Assembly: GCA_023053575.1 (NCBI GenBank)
Contig: JAKZAP010000009.1
Span: 10,893,869-10,957,868, forward strand
Length of the DNA: 64,000 nucleotides
Source: Branchinecta lynchi
Lineage: Eukaryota > Arthropoda > Branchiopoda > Anostraca > Branchinectidae
Direction: 5' to 3'
In this document: positions 46,001 to 61,000 of the stretch, piece after piece
Layout: each line of letters starts with the position of its first letter
Numbering within the stretch: the first letter of the stretch is position 1
Made by a program: the position numbers and the translations under genes
The notes under the pieces: generated by a model
What the model saw: the letters and a program-made list of their open reading frames with translations, nothing else
Database searches by the model: none
What the model was told of the DNA's origin: nothing

Positions 46001-49000
46001 TCGTTTTGGCAGATATGGTAGACTATCAGGACTATTTTCTGTTTTGGATTTCTTTTATTTTGCTTAGTTCGCCCGCTTTTTAACCACGGCGCCTTGGATT
46101 TCAAATATTTTGCGTACAACCGCCTCGTCGGGGAGTCGGTAGGCTGGATGAAGTAGATGAGCGCTGATAAAATGATCGCTAATTTCAAGCAAGTAATTGG
46201 TAGTCCAAGTAATAATAGTCCTTTCATCTTGAAAAGATCATTTCTAGTAAGAGCTGTGCTTTAAAGACAGACAGGACTCCAAAATCTTCTCCCTAAAGGC
46301 AAAGCGAAAAAGACTAGAACAGACCAGAGTCCAGAGGGTACTAGGTATAATTCCTCAAGGTAGAGATTGGCCTTGCATTGCAAAATAAAGCCGTAACCAA
46401 GACAAAAGTATAAACTTTTACAGCTCATTCATGTTCTCTAGTACAGAGTGTCTAACCCCTTTAGCCGTGTATTTAGGGAGGGGGGGGGGGGGGCTGGAGA
46501 TTAGAGGCAAGATAGATATTTGTCTCAAGCTAGTGAGATAGTACGGCATCGACTGCTTATGATAGATATTTCTTTAGATTTTTAGTATTATAGATTATAT
46601 ATGGGGCTTATTGGAAAAAATACTAGGAACTACAAAACCCTCCAGAAGTTTACACTTGTTAAGAGGTTTATGTAGCGTTTACACTGACAATAAATCCCGT
46701 CGAGTAGAAAGGAATTCCGGTCGACTTGAAAGGATTCCGTTCGTGAAGACGACTAGAAAAAAGTCTAGCGGGACTTGAACTCCTTTCATGATGAAAGGAA
46801 TTCGGGTCTACTTAAAAGGAACCTCGTCGGCGCCGCTGGTAAAAAGGCTAAACAAAACTCTAAAGTTTTTGAGAGCAGCAGTCATTAGTACTGATGTCAT
46901 AAATGCCATCAAAACATTTTTTGTTGGCTGGTGAATTTATTTTTGTCTGATTTCCTCATTTGAAGAATTATTGTTTTCCCTCTGCGTGTGAACATCATCT
47001 TGTCACCAAGACCGTATTCTGTTCAAGTTCTCCTGTACTTGTAAACGCAGCAACAAACCTCTTTTGACAGATTAACCTACATAACACGATCATAAAGAAA
47101 AAGGTGAATTGTAGAAAAAGGTGAAATAAAAAAGATAAAGAAAAAGGTGAAACGGTAATAAAGAAAAAGGTGGATTATTCTCTTCTTTTTCAGTTGTATA
47201 TGCCAAGCGAACGATGGTAAAGAGCTCATCGCCCGCTCGCTCCTCCACTGAAGCTGATCACCCAGCTACCAAACAATCGAAACCTCACCAGAATAAAAAG
47301 AAGCTCTGCATTTACTGCAATACGCACCCCAAGCAGTATGCCAAACATCTGATGAAGTGCAGCGAAAGCGTGTTCATCGACTGCGGAAGTAAGTTCATTT
47401 GACACACCGGAATAGATAATAGTTGCGTTTTTGCAGATACCATGATATCCGTTACCACAGTAACTGGACCTGCAGTTAGTCGTTTTTGCAGTTACCGTGG
47501 TATCTGGTATACGGTTGCTCCGCAAAAACGACAATTGCCGAAAGTGCGCTTTTCGAAGTCATCACAAAAGAAAAACAGATATCCAGTCACATCACTAAGT
47601 GCCTAATTCTTTCCCACCAGTTTGACAGAAATTGATGAAAGTGAGATGACTTTTTCAGATACCACGATCAGTTGCCACGGTCGGACCGTGGTATCTGAAT
47701 ATCAGATACGTTACCACGATACTACGGTAACTGCAAAAACGTCTTTTGACCGTGGTATCAGATACCACGATAACTGCAAAAACGACTTTGGACCGTGGTA
47801 TCCTAGATACCATGGTATCTGCAAAACGCAACTAATAACGAGTGTTACAAATCGTCATGTCTTTAATATTTACTATTCGAGGAATTATCTTCGTACTGCA
47901 TGAAAAATACTCTAAATGCCAAACTACAAACCTATTGTAAAAATACCACATCGTCGCTAAAACACCATTACTATTATTATCATTATTATTTTATCGGATT
48001 CCTTTAAAACTGAAGAATGATGTATAAAACTTGATCTCACTACTTAATCCCACATCCGAGCTAAGGTTATGAGCGTGCTCCACCATACTTACCGTAGTTA
48101 CTACGCATAACGTCACGAATTCTGTCTCTTTGCCGTCAAGGCTGGAATTTTCCAGCAGAATATTATGCTACGCGCAAATTCGATCAATCACCTTACAGAG
48201 ATGCGTATAATTATCGCGCTTACTATACGCTCCCGAGCATGGTAAGCAAATAGTTACTGTTGGTTACTATCAGGTTAGTATAGTTAGTATTAGTATAGTA
48301 GTAACTAATAGTTACGATTGTTAGAAGGGTGGAACACGCTCTGTATTTTTTAATTCAAATTTAAAACTTTTCTCTTGAACAAACCTTCTTCTTCTTTTCT
48401 CTGATTCCACATCCGAAGTGCTCCTATCTCTAATGGACAATGGGCTTGTTTGTGATAATGACAGAGTTTGGTTTGAAACGAGATTGTTACACCAGGAACT
48501 ACGGTTAGACATTATACCGAATTACATTATACGTAAAGCGTTAATAGTAAGTTAGAATTCAAACGGAAAGACCACGAACCCCAAACATCTCCGAAGGTTT
48601 GCGTGTTTCCTCACCGCTCGACGCTACCAAGCGTGCGTTGCAGCGATTAATAATAATGACGCTTGTTCATTGTGCCAAAAGGCAGGCCACACAAGATTTA
48701 ATACATGTTACCTTCACAAATAAACTATTACACCTCTAGAAATACTATGGTACGTAAACTAAGCTGAACTTTCATTCCTCAGACTAAATCCTTGAGTCAC
48801 ATATTTACGAACATCTGCGATACATTATTACACGTGATGATCATGAGAGGAGGGGCCGGCGCCGTATTCTGACGGTTACAACGCTCTCTGGAACGATAAT
48901 AATAACACGTGGTCACATGTCATCACTCTTACTGGAGTTCCTGCTGAACCGATAGTTTTTAGTTGCGTTTTCGCAGTTACCATGGTGTCTGTTACCACGG

Positions 49001-52000
49001 TAACTGGATCTGCAATTAGTCGTTTTTGCTATTACCGTGGTATCTGATATACGGTTGCTCTGCAGAAATGACAGTTGCCGAAAATGCGCTTTTCGAAGTC
49101 ATCCAAAAAAAAATTGATATTCAGTCACATCACTAAGTGCCAAACTTTCTTTCCCACCAATTTGCAAAAATTGATGAAAGTGAGATGACCTTTCCAGATA
49201 TCACGATCAGTTACCACGGCCGGACCGTGGTATATGAATATCAAATACCTCGATAACTGCACAAACGCCTTTTTACCGTGGTATCAGATACCTCGATAAC
49301 TGCTAAAACGTCTTTAGACCGTGGTTTCAGATACCATGGTATCTGCAACAAGAGCTACGAGCTCATATGGCACTTGTTACGAGTAGGTGGTACAAGAAAG
49401 TAGATGAGAATGTCACAAAATCCCCCCTTCAACCCTCCTAGGACTGGACCTAGAAATAAGGTATCTAATTTTACCCGAGCCTGAGCATTTCCATCATTTC
49501 CTTGGATAATCTAGGGCAAATGTTTCACCGTACTCGTTTGATTCCTAAGAGTGCCGTACTATTGCCGGTACGCCTCGCCCTCAAAACCAGGGCCAAATCT
49601 GGTTCACGGTCCCCCCCCCCCCCCTCACCGTGTACAGATCCGGCCCGGACCCGAAAACACGTCATCCAGGACACATGGTCTCTATTGTTTCCAAGTTTGA
49701 TTCAAATCACTCCATCCGTTTGATCCCTAGGCAAGCTACAACCGCCCCCCCCCTCCAACTCCTCCCACTGTGGTCGAACACGACTAGACACATAAACTTT
49801 GCATCTCAGACATCTTCTCTTCTCCTCCTTCAAGCTTGACTCGAATTGGAACATATCTGCAAAATTCCGGTTTCCGCCTGATCCTTCTCCTATACCGTTG
49901 CGGATGCGGTCCGGACGCCAAATAAAAAATAGGCAGCATAAACTCGATACTGTCCAACTTGCATCCCAGTCGGCCCATTCGTTTGGTTTTTGACCATGTC
50001 ACAAAGTTTACGGTCCTCCCCCCCCCCCCCTCCAGCTCCCCCCGAATTCACCTGATCCGGTCCGGATTTTATGTGGATCGTGTGAGACACGCGGTCTTTC
50101 CAATACCAACTTTCATTAAGGTCCGATCCCGTTCAAGAGTTATAGATACCTTAAGATTCCGGATTCCCCCTCCCTCCACACCTCCGCGCGATGATCGGAT
50201 CATGCAAACGCCTATTGTCAAGTCGGTTTGTTCAAGTCCCTGATATGACAGCCCAGTTGCATCGTCCTAGTATATCTGGAAGTACCGAACTCACTGATCA
50301 TCAGAAATCCGGCCCCCCCCAAACTCCCCTCATAGTGCCTGAATCCGGTCCGGACATGTCAATAATCTGTCAAGGACTTGTGCTTGCTCTTCCCACCAAG
50401 TTTCATCCTGATCCCTCCACTCTAAGCGTTTCCCAAGATTTCCGGTTCTCCTCTCCAACTCCCCCCAGAGTAACCGGATCCGGTCCGAGTTTTACGTGGA
50501 TCGTCGGAGTCCCGAGGTCTTGCCACATACCAAGTTTCATTAAGATCCGATCACGCGTTTAAGAGTTATAAATAACTCAAGATTCCGGATTCCCGCTCCG
50601 TCCACTCCCGCCACGATTCTCAGATCGGGGAAGTGACTATTTCCAACTTAATCATTTGGGGTCCCTGATATGACTGCCAAGTTTCATCGTCCTAGCTTAT
50701 GTGGATGTGCCCGAACTAGCAAAACCCGGACCGACAGACCGACCGACCGACAGACCGACGGACGGACAGAAATTGCGATCGCTATATGGCACTTGGCCGA
50801 AGGGCAAGTGCCATAAAAACGCAGTGGTTGCCATAAAAACGCAATGGTATTATCGTTACTAACTGTGATCGGCTCCCGATCATAGTTAGTAACGATAGTA
50901 AAAGTCGTGGAACGAAAATAGTAAGGAGATGATTTACTTATTGCAAGCGGCCTGTGGAACTGGGTTTGTAAAAAAATAGTAATGATCAGAACCAACTGTG
51001 CATGGCTTCTGGTAAGAAAATGCTTGAGCATCCTATCCATAGGTATATACTTCCGCCACCATTTGAGACTGCTCGCGAACGACCTGCAAGAGCTGCCTCA
51101 GTGGCGATCCCAAAGCTCTAACAGGTAAAATGTCACCATGTACGGTATGAAAAGACGTTTGTACCGTCTTTCGTTAAATTTGTAATCCTTACTAGAGTTT
51201 GCATTTTTCTGTTGACGATTCGACAGATTTGGTTCTTACCATGATAGTTCGAGAAATATAAAAGCGATATCTGTCTATCTATATCAATAATAAATCGATG
51301 GAACGCTACCCAAGAATATACAGCCATAGGGCTTAGGGTTAAAACGAACCAATCTATTTTACGAGAATACTCGCCTTTTTTGTCCTTTAGCTCAAGTTGA
51401 CTGCGATCGTATATTGTTGGCAAGCAATCAGCTAGTTGAGCCCTAAATGTGTGGATACATCTTTTAACGGCGCTAGACTAATCCTTGCATTTCCATCTTT
51501 GGTGCTTTTTGAGTTCCACTTATCGCTTCCTAGGAGCTTATTGGTCAGAAATACCGGTTATGCAAGTTTATCCATTCGAACAACGGTCATCAAAACCAAG
51601 GGGGCTGCGGGAGGCTGAAAACAGCTGAGACTTGTTTGTAATCTTTGAGAAATTTCAGCTGTGTCTGCAGCGAATTGTGCTTTAATTTTTAGGCTAAAAA
51701 ATTGTCTAATAATATTTTGACTGTACCCTTTACCGTTCTTACCATGTCTCTACCTCGTTTAATAAGCACTCATCGTTTGTATGCTACAAATATTCATTCA
51801 GCCCAAGCTGACTGCGTATCGTATTTGACAGCGCAAAATGCGTACATCAGCTTAATTTTGTGTTGGCGCATCTTGGCAAGGCTCAAGCCGCTCAAGCTGG
51901 AAAATCGGCTTCAAATGAAGGTGCCGAAATATAGCTCTAATAAAATCCAATGACGTATCCGTTTTGCACTATCAAAAAAAGTTTGAATGCTGTCCAGCAT

Positions 52001-55000
52001 TGAAGGACCCCTCTTGCTTATTCTGCCTTGCATATTATCCATAGCTCTCTTAGAGCGTGTTCCATCCTACTTACCGTAGTTACTACGCATGACGTCACGA
52101 ATTCTGGCTTTTTGCCGTCAAGGCTGGAACGATTTTTCTATTTTCCAGCAGGATCTCACGCCAGGGGCGAATCCGACCAATCACGTTCCAGAGATGCGTA
52201 GTTACTACGCTTACCACGCTCCCGAGCATGGTAAGCAAATAGTAACTATTAGTTACTATTCCGACAAGGTTGGAACGGTCAGCGTAGTAACTTTTCGTGA
52301 GGATGGAACGGAAATAGTAACTAATAGTAACTATTGTTGGAAGGGTGGAACACGCTCTTAGATTCTCTCTTAGATAAGAATCTCTCTCTTGGATAAGATT
52401 TTGAAATCCCCGCCTTTCTCCATTGTTTCGTTTCTTAACTACGACTTTTTAGGGCTTTTTGAGCCTAGCCGAATTTTGAAAGTCACGGAATGCAAACTTT
52501 CCCGAAAGCTGCAAGGTGCGTAAACAACTCTTTCCCAAATGACTTATTTTGTTTTGCTTGTTTTTCCCACTGTTTAACCACGGTGCATTCAGTTTTCAAA
52601 TTATTTTGCGTCCTGCGCTGCGTCGGAATGAGGGAAGCTGGATAGGGTAGACAAGCGCCAATTTCTCGTGGAAAGTAATGGTATTTTCGAAAACGATATT
52701 CCTGAGCACACTTCACCTTGAAAAGATCATTTCGAGTAATAGTGGTTCTTTAATAATGCATTGGAAAAATAAATTTCAAAAAGGTGTTTTTGGTAAAGAA
52801 CTTCTGACCTTCCACTACGTAGAGTCGAACGTTCCATGCGATAAGGCTGTGCTTATTCTTGGCCGATTTGACGCAGCAAAGTCGTTCTTGATATTCTTAA
52901 TAATGAAGAATGGTTTACTGCGTCAAATGAAGCGCAACCTTATCGCATGGAACGCTCGACTCTTCTCAGTAAACATTCGTAACTACTATATAGGCGTATT
53001 CTCGCCATTCCCCGATGACTCCACTTGAGGAGACTTCTGAACTTGAAGAACTTCTGACCTTCCACTACGTAGAGTCGAACGTTCCATGCGATAAGGCTGT
53101 GCTTATTCTTGGCCGATTTGACGCAGCAAAGTCGTTCTTGATATTCTTAATAATGAAGAATGGTTTACTGCGTCAAATGAAGCGCAACCTTATCGCATGG
53201 AACGCTCGACTCTTCTCAGTAAACATTCGTAACTACTATATAGGCGTATTCTCGCCATTCCCCGATGACTCCACTTGAGGAGTCCCCGCGTTTTTGTTTG
53301 TCCCGAGGACTTACTCTCCGTATTCTCGCGAGTCCCCACGGACGGGGAATGCTCCGTATATCATCACCATCATCAAGAAGGACTCCCTTTCAGATTTAGA
53401 GGGGAATCAGTTTTTGCTGATGTTGGTGCAAATGTAAAATTAATTAAAAGCAATCAGAATAAACAAAAGCAAAAATAAAGGTGATCTGGACTAATTTCGT
53501 TAACTACATATTTTTTCTTCGAACAAAATCCATTTTGGAAGCATTCCCCGTGTTCTCGCTGTTTCTGTACGTGAAGTCCGCGTGGAGTGACTACCCCTAT
53601 TCTCACCATTCCCTTCAATTCCCCGAGGACTCTTCGGGAACGGCGAGAATACGCCTTATGAAGTAAAATTAAAAGAAATTTCAAAAATTTGGTTCTAGTA
53701 AAGAACTTCGGACCTACCACTACGTAGAGTCGAGCGTTCCATGCGATAAGGCTGTGCTTATTCTTGGCCGATTTGACGCAGCAAAGTCGTTCTTGACATT
53801 CTTAATAATGAAGAATGGTTTACTTTGTCACATGAAGCGCAACCGTGTCGCATGGAACGCTCGACTCTTCTCAGTGAACATTCGTAACTACTATATGAAG
53901 TAAAATTATAGACATTTTACTTCGTTATTCTATTTTATTTTCTAGAATCAAGCAAGATCAAATACTCACAAGAACCTCCGTCTCCTCATCTCTGTAATAT
54001 GACCATGCGTACTCGAATGTATTCTCAGTACCCTGCCTGATGCAAACGAGCGAAGAGTATGCAGGAGCTACGCTGAACATCATAATTCGTTACCGATACA
54101 AACAGCTATATCGCAGTAGAGCCCCGGAGAAGAAATTTTCTCATAAACGCCGTCTGAGTCGTCCTTTACAGCTGATTGGTTGTCTACCATTGTTCCTTCG
54201 CGTTTAACGCCATGCACAGCGGTACGCCGGCTACGGTTGCTCATCTGGTATTTGCAGAGAGAGAAGTATACGGGTATCAACTCAAAGCGTAGCAAGTACC
54301 TTTAAGCTCGCTCAGTTTTGTCGTGGTATCCATAGTCGCTGCATGGGACCAAAGACGGATGTTCTGTTGGATTATCTGTTTTTGATTTAAGGGATTACGT
54401 ATGGAATCTGTCAGGTACCAGTGCGTACTTTAGTGTAAGTCGGTTTCGCCTTCACAGGACGTAAAATACGCAACACTGTAATATTAATTAATTAATTCGT
54501 TTAATTCCATGATATCTTTGTGGTGGATCGTCACACATGGTCGACATAAGTCATAAATAATCACATATATGTTACAGTTTTAAAACATATGTTCTGCGTG
54601 TTCGTGTTGCCGTGGTACATGTTTAGTGAATATCTTTCTTCTAGATAAGACAAGCCGCTGCAAGCTTTGTAACACCTACGTCAAAGCCCGACACACTCAT
54701 TACCGTGCAAAGCACACAAACCTGGTACCTGCTAAGACAGTGGCGAAAGCTACTGAAAGTGAGGACGCCCGTCGCTCCGTGACCCCGCAAGTGACCGAGC
54801 AGAACACAACGCTTCCTGTGCTCAAGTGTTCCTACTGCTCTCTTGTCTGCTTGACGCTCGATGAATACCGGGAGCATACTGGGAGATGCGCTCGAAACTA
54901 TTTCACGAAGAAGCCGGAGAATATGGTGCTTTGTCATAATTGTACGAAGCTTGTGCCACGAATGGATCGCTCTAAACATTTCCTGGAGTGTTACGGAGGC

Positions 55001-58000
55001 CCTAGAGCATCGCTCGTTGATTTGAAGCCTTCACCAGACACGGCAACCTTTCATAGAGCAGAGCTACAGTCGCTCTTGGAGACAGAAGTTGGTGTGAGCA
55101 CCGGAAACTCGGTTGATCGAATTCCGCTTTCCGGAGTGGTGGACATGGTGGGCATACCCCAACCGGTTTTGCAACCAGACCCGAGCCCGAGCTGGTTCCC
55201 GGAGTTGGGGATGAGCCGGGACCAGTCTGCTCTAACGACTCCAGTTCTTGACGAGAATTTGGTGAGGGAGCAGATGGACTGGCCGTCGACCCAAACCTTT
55301 CCTAGCCCATTGAGGTTTAGCACACCAGTGCGTCCGTTCGGATCTGTGCCCTCCTCTCCAAATACAATCATTCAGGCCGTTACTTTGGGGTATGAGATGA
55401 TGGGGACCCACAGTTCTCCAAGAAGACCGCTTGGCAGAGTTGCAGCGCTTCCGGGACCCATGACACCTGTTGCAGTTCGGTAAGTTCAGATTATCTTTTT
55501 TCATGGGCCAGGGATCTTCTCGTCATCGTCACGGAAGTCCGTCACTGAATACTGTATGTCAGGCTAATTTTTGTTTATGTTCAAATAATGAAAATAATTA
55601 CTTTTATATATAGCTTCATGGCAGAGAGCAGGCTCGATGGTCAGAAGATAAAATTAAATAATACAACTTAATCACGGTCGTACACAACTGTATACAATAT
55701 AACAGCCACCATCCGGTCCCAAGAAATGGGATACCGAGCAAGTAACCTCCGCACTAAAAAACAACAAAACAAAAAGACGAGACAACCAAGAAACCGTCAA
55801 TACTCACTGGACATGCCATCGATCTTCTTGCAAATTATGTATTTATTTATCATTCAATATTCAATCAGAAGACTTGCTTTTATTTTATTTTTTAAAACAT
55901 TTGGAGAAGGTTGCAGGTCAAAACTAGATTGATATTTGTTCCATGATTTTATAATACTATTTCTAACAGAGAATCTTGATCTTTCGGTTTGTATAAATGG
56001 TTGACGTATTAGCGTAAAGTGTTGATGGGATGTATTCGTTTTGGCAGAAATGTCCGGCGTGTAAAAATATCCCGGAAGTTGTTTATGATGATGTTTAACC
56101 GTCATTTTAGTTTCAGAAGTAGCCTAGTGCTTATGAAAAGTGCAAAAATGTCCGGCGTGTAAAAATATCCTGGAAGTTGTTTATGATGATGTTTAACCGT
56201 CATTTTAGTTTCAGAAGTAGCCTAGTGCTTATGAAAAGTGCAAAAAGCCAACTTCGGCTTCAATCGCCAATGCTATACCTATTGAGACACCGAGAGGCGT
56301 GTAAACATAATAATAATAATAACAACGTTTATATCCTGAATAGCTCATATAATTACTCGCTAGCGTCGGATCGTCACACAATTCTTAACACGGCTAAAAC
56401 TTTATAATCACTTTTCAATAATTACCTTAAAATATTTCTATGTATATACAATTAATAACGAATATATCATGGTTCAGAATGAAAATAATTTACGAAATAT
56501 GGTACAAATGACGGAAGATACCGGTCAGTAGAGTGTATATCGGGGCGAACAAGTCTGGTACAATTACGGGTTGCAGCGCGAAGCCTTGTTTCAGGTCGAG
56601 TTTGGTTCGGGACCTCGTAATCCGGTAGGAGAGATCTATGAAGATCAGAGGACAAGCATACTTATTATAAGCATGCTTATACTACTACCATCTCAAGAGT
56701 GCCCTTTCCCATCAAATTAAATCTTTCGTTTTGAGGCCCGGACCCGGACTACGGTCCTAGACTTTCTAATTTAATTCAAAATTACTTTAGGTTTCTTCTG
56801 TATATGAGTTCACACTGTAAACAAAAATCTTGCAGTATTTGCGACTGGGATTAATCTTGTCTCTAAAAAGATAATCTTATCTCTAATTCGGATTAATCTT
56901 ATCTCAGTAGAGATAAGATTAATCCCAGTAGCAAATACTGCAGTTAACTTTAATCCTTACTCGGAGGAACTTTTACAGTGCATCTTTAACCTAAAGTTTC
57001 GGTCTTAGATGTCACTTTCGTCATCTAGATGTTATTCGTATGAGTCTCATTTATATAGCAGTCGAGACATGGCCCTTTTCTGACATTTTTGTGCAGAGAA
57101 GAGATTAAAAGATATTAATAATAAATAATGATTTAATCCGTAATATCTATGGATTAAAACCATAGATATCGTGGATTTCTTCTTCATCACAGCATTTTTC
57201 CTTTTTTCACGAACAAGCGCCCTGATTAGTTTGTTTATTTTGGACTTTGCTTTTCCATTGTATTTCGTTTTAGATTTAGTAGGCCAATTTATCTTTAACG
57301 TTCAGCGGTTTATTAGTATGTGTGTGTGAGTTTGACTGACATGTTGTTGTTCCTTTTTATACACTACTCTTCAGTTTTGAAGGATTCAAATAGATAATAA
57401 TAATAAAGTGCATCAATCAACAATGACTGGTCAGAATTTCACAGCTAATGACAGTTTTATTATTACATAAAAATAACTTTGAATGTGTTAGTGTTCAAAT
57501 AAAGGCATTTAACTCCTAAATAAAATACAGGAATGTACCGAGACATGAAAACTGAATAGAAAATGAATTTTTGGAAGGAATGAAAAACGAATTGTGAACA
57601 CTTCAACAGCGTGGGAGTGAGACATCGAGAAATCAGATGAGAAGTAACAGTTCTTAGAAGAGATAAGCTTTGGATTAGGCATAATACCGGACTAACCGGG
57701 TGATATCAGGTTAATCCCTGACCTGGCTGCAGACGTGACGGAAGAGAAATATCGATGTGAAAAGTCTGAAGACAACAGGACAGTTGACAGAACAAACCAA
57801 AGTATAGGAGGACTTTAGTCTTTTCCTTACAAGTCTTATTAACCATGACAAATGGCAAATAGCGTCTCCCCCTGTTTACAGCGTCTCAACCCCTTTTGCT
57901 CGTCCTTGCAAGTTTTTTGTGCAGTTTACCGTCTCCTCCCCTTACCTTACCTTACCCTTACATAACCAGTAAGCAAATGGCAGTCACTTCTTTGGGAATT

Positions 58001-61000
58001 TCACCTCTTTAACATGTCACTTTTGCGAATGTTTTAAATGTCGTCTTTTATTTACATTTCCCCTTACTTAAGTATGTTGCTGTAGAAGAGATCATCTTTG
58101 CCTGAAATCATGTCTCGTTTCACGATAGACCAATATGAAGAGCTGATTGTATCCAGCAAGAATAAAAAATTGATTTAGGATTAAAAAGTCAAGGTTTAGG
58201 GAGGAACTTAGGGTGTGCGAAAATGCTTTCAGACAAACAAACCAAAAAAATAGGCCCGTGTTCTGAGGTCCCGGGTAAATAGGTCCGTGTTCTATTGAAG
58301 AGTTTGACGCTGGATGAGTCCGTTACGTTTCTAAGAATTCACAAAATGCCGGATAAGTTCCACGGCTTATCCGGCTAATTAAATTATGACTGCCCTTAAT
58401 TTAATTAACTTTCATTTTAGTCCATAGTATCCTTTGCTAGATAGATCGATAAATCAGTGTATATACACAAAATAACAACACAAATATAAACGCTCTGACT
58501 TCTTCTTAATTTTAAACATTTATCCATATAAACACCCGCTCGCGTAATGACGGTGGGGTTAATATTACTCAAAATATCAGGAAGTGACAAAAGACACCAT
58601 TTAAATAGATTTTTCTTAAATCAGAATCCTTCGGGTATCTGCGGTGAAAAGGGTCCAAATCCTCTTCCCCTCCTTACAAAGTTGACAAGTATACCTCCCA
58701 TCAGGGACCACGCTACCCATCTCATAAACCCTTTTGTCTGCTCTGGATTGGAAGGCAATTTGCCGTTAGTTGAACCAAGGTTAAACCGACGACTTGAAAC
58801 TTTCCCGGTTGGATTAAACTTAAATACACTTCCTCTCAAAACAAACTGTAACCACCTGACAATGACTTAATGTTATAGAACTACTAACAAGACCCTGCCA
58901 AAACTGGATTTATAATATTGGAATTTATGTTAATCTATACAGTATCACGGCCATCGTACAAGACACTGGGCAAGTCAGTTAATATCAGCTACAAGCTCTC
59001 ACTGGTAGCTTCTTTGAAATAAAGTTCAGCACTTCGTTCGGTATATTAAAAGAAACTAACGATACTTCTTTTCAGGCCGACCAGCCTCAATCTCATACCG
59101 CCTGTCCGAGACCGTGACATCCCTGCTCTGGACGACATCCCACCACTTCGTCCAGTGTCCTCAGCCCCACTCTCGGGCAACATGAGCCTATCTTTCTCCT
59201 CCCCCGCCCATTTCACCAGCTACCCCGAAGCGATTGGCATGCCTCGACTCGAGTTGTCTGACAGTGTCATTTCGCCATCCGTAATAACTGAAGTGCCGCC
59301 GACACTCAAACCGATGATTCGTGTCAGAAACTTTTCAGAGTCGCAGCCTGTTAAATCTTCGTTAAGGAACTTTAGGAAGCAGCCGGCAGGTCAGAGCGAC
59401 AGTTGGCATTCGCGGCAGTCATTTGAACAGCCTACAGCAGAAGGGCCAGATTTCACAAAAGTCTCTGAAGCCGAAAGCCTCAGTTCGTCAGCAGCCATAT
59501 CTGAAATATCAGCCGCGGTTGATGTACCAGTGTCTTCTCAGGTAGAGGCACCTGCTGTTGACCCGCAAGCCCCTGTTTTACCGTTAAATTCCATGTCTTC
59601 TACCACCTGTGTTACCCTGGAGCCGACGGCTGGATTGAGACAGCAGATGAGAGAGACTGTGGTTACAGCAACGCCTTTGGGCGCTACTGGTCAGTCTAAT
59701 AACTCGGTTACGAGAGAGAAATCGTCCCTTCGGTCTCTCAGGTTGAAGCGGCAGATGCCGCTTGATTCGTCCGCGGCAGAACTTCTAAGCAGTGCAGCAG
59801 CTCAGTCGAGTCTAGCCGCCCAAGCGATCGGGCCATCCACTACTGCGGCGACACTAGTCACTGGTGTAACACGCGCAGTTAAGAGACCAGCGTCTAAGCA
59901 GCGAGGGAGAAGTGTTTCCTCTAATCGCGAGGTCGCCGGCAGTAACGCTGATGTGCCACAGACGGAAGAAGGCTCAGAAAGTGTCGCTGAAGTAAGGCGA
60001 TCGAGGAGGCGTCACCCTTCCAGTCAATCTGCCGATGCACAGCGTGATCGGTCCGCCAGCCTTAGCTCTGAGAAATCTGTTGGCCGAAAGCGGAGGGGAA
60101 GTCGGACTTCAGTGGAGAGTCGGGAGCATGAATCGCTTGGTCAGATCATTGACGACGTCACGAGGGGTAGTTATTCTCCGATGGAAGGGGAATCGGAACT
60201 GATACGGTCGATTGAATTAGCTTCGCAACCCAGTGAAACTTCCGAACCTGATGCAGTTGCAGCCTCAAAACGGACTGAACCAATCGAAAGTGGCACCACG
60301 CCGTCTGAGCATGAGTCGAAACGAGCTAAAGTCACGTTGAATGATGCTGCAAATTCCGAGCCCGCAACACTGGACCAATCAGGACGTGGAAGTAACCAAG
60401 CCTCAGTGGCGCAGGCTGACTCACTACCAGAAAGCAAAGTAACGGAGTCTGTTGCAGGCCTGTCTCCAGCTTCAGAACAACCGCCTAAACGACTTAGAGT
60501 TCTCGCTTCTATGCGGTATCTCTCCAAGAAAGTAGGCGACGCTGGTGGTGATACCCCGACCCCCACGACGCCTCAGAGCCGTGGCGCGCCAAAGAGCCTA
60601 GGTCTATCGAACTTTAGAAAGCAGCCTGGAGGCGCGCCGGAAGGAGACAATATGCCAGCGCAAAGACTTCAGGTTCGCGAAGTCATCGAGCAGCGACTTC
60701 CAGAAACGGAGCAAGGCCAGCGAGAAACATCTCAGACAAAGAGTGGAGTGACTGCACTCGTGGCTTCTAGTATGAACCTGATAAACGCGTTGGAACTTCC
60801 GCATCAGACAAATCTTGGAACAACCCCGTTGAGCGATCAGCAGCTGTTAGCAGAAAGTCCAAAAGGAGAACAAGCAGCGTCGCAACCGACTTCGTCACCC
60901 GCAGCAGAACATTCACTAGATCATTCTGCAACAAAGCATCAAGAGCAGAGCAGCCAAGAAAGTAGTGCTGACCGAGGGACATCGAGCAGGTCTCTGAGGA

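Noticed and set aside
52678..53278. Identical 80-90 codon proteins in tandem
   Set aside because: Both arise from the duplicated hairpin unit. The inverted arms, not a protein, explain the conservation.
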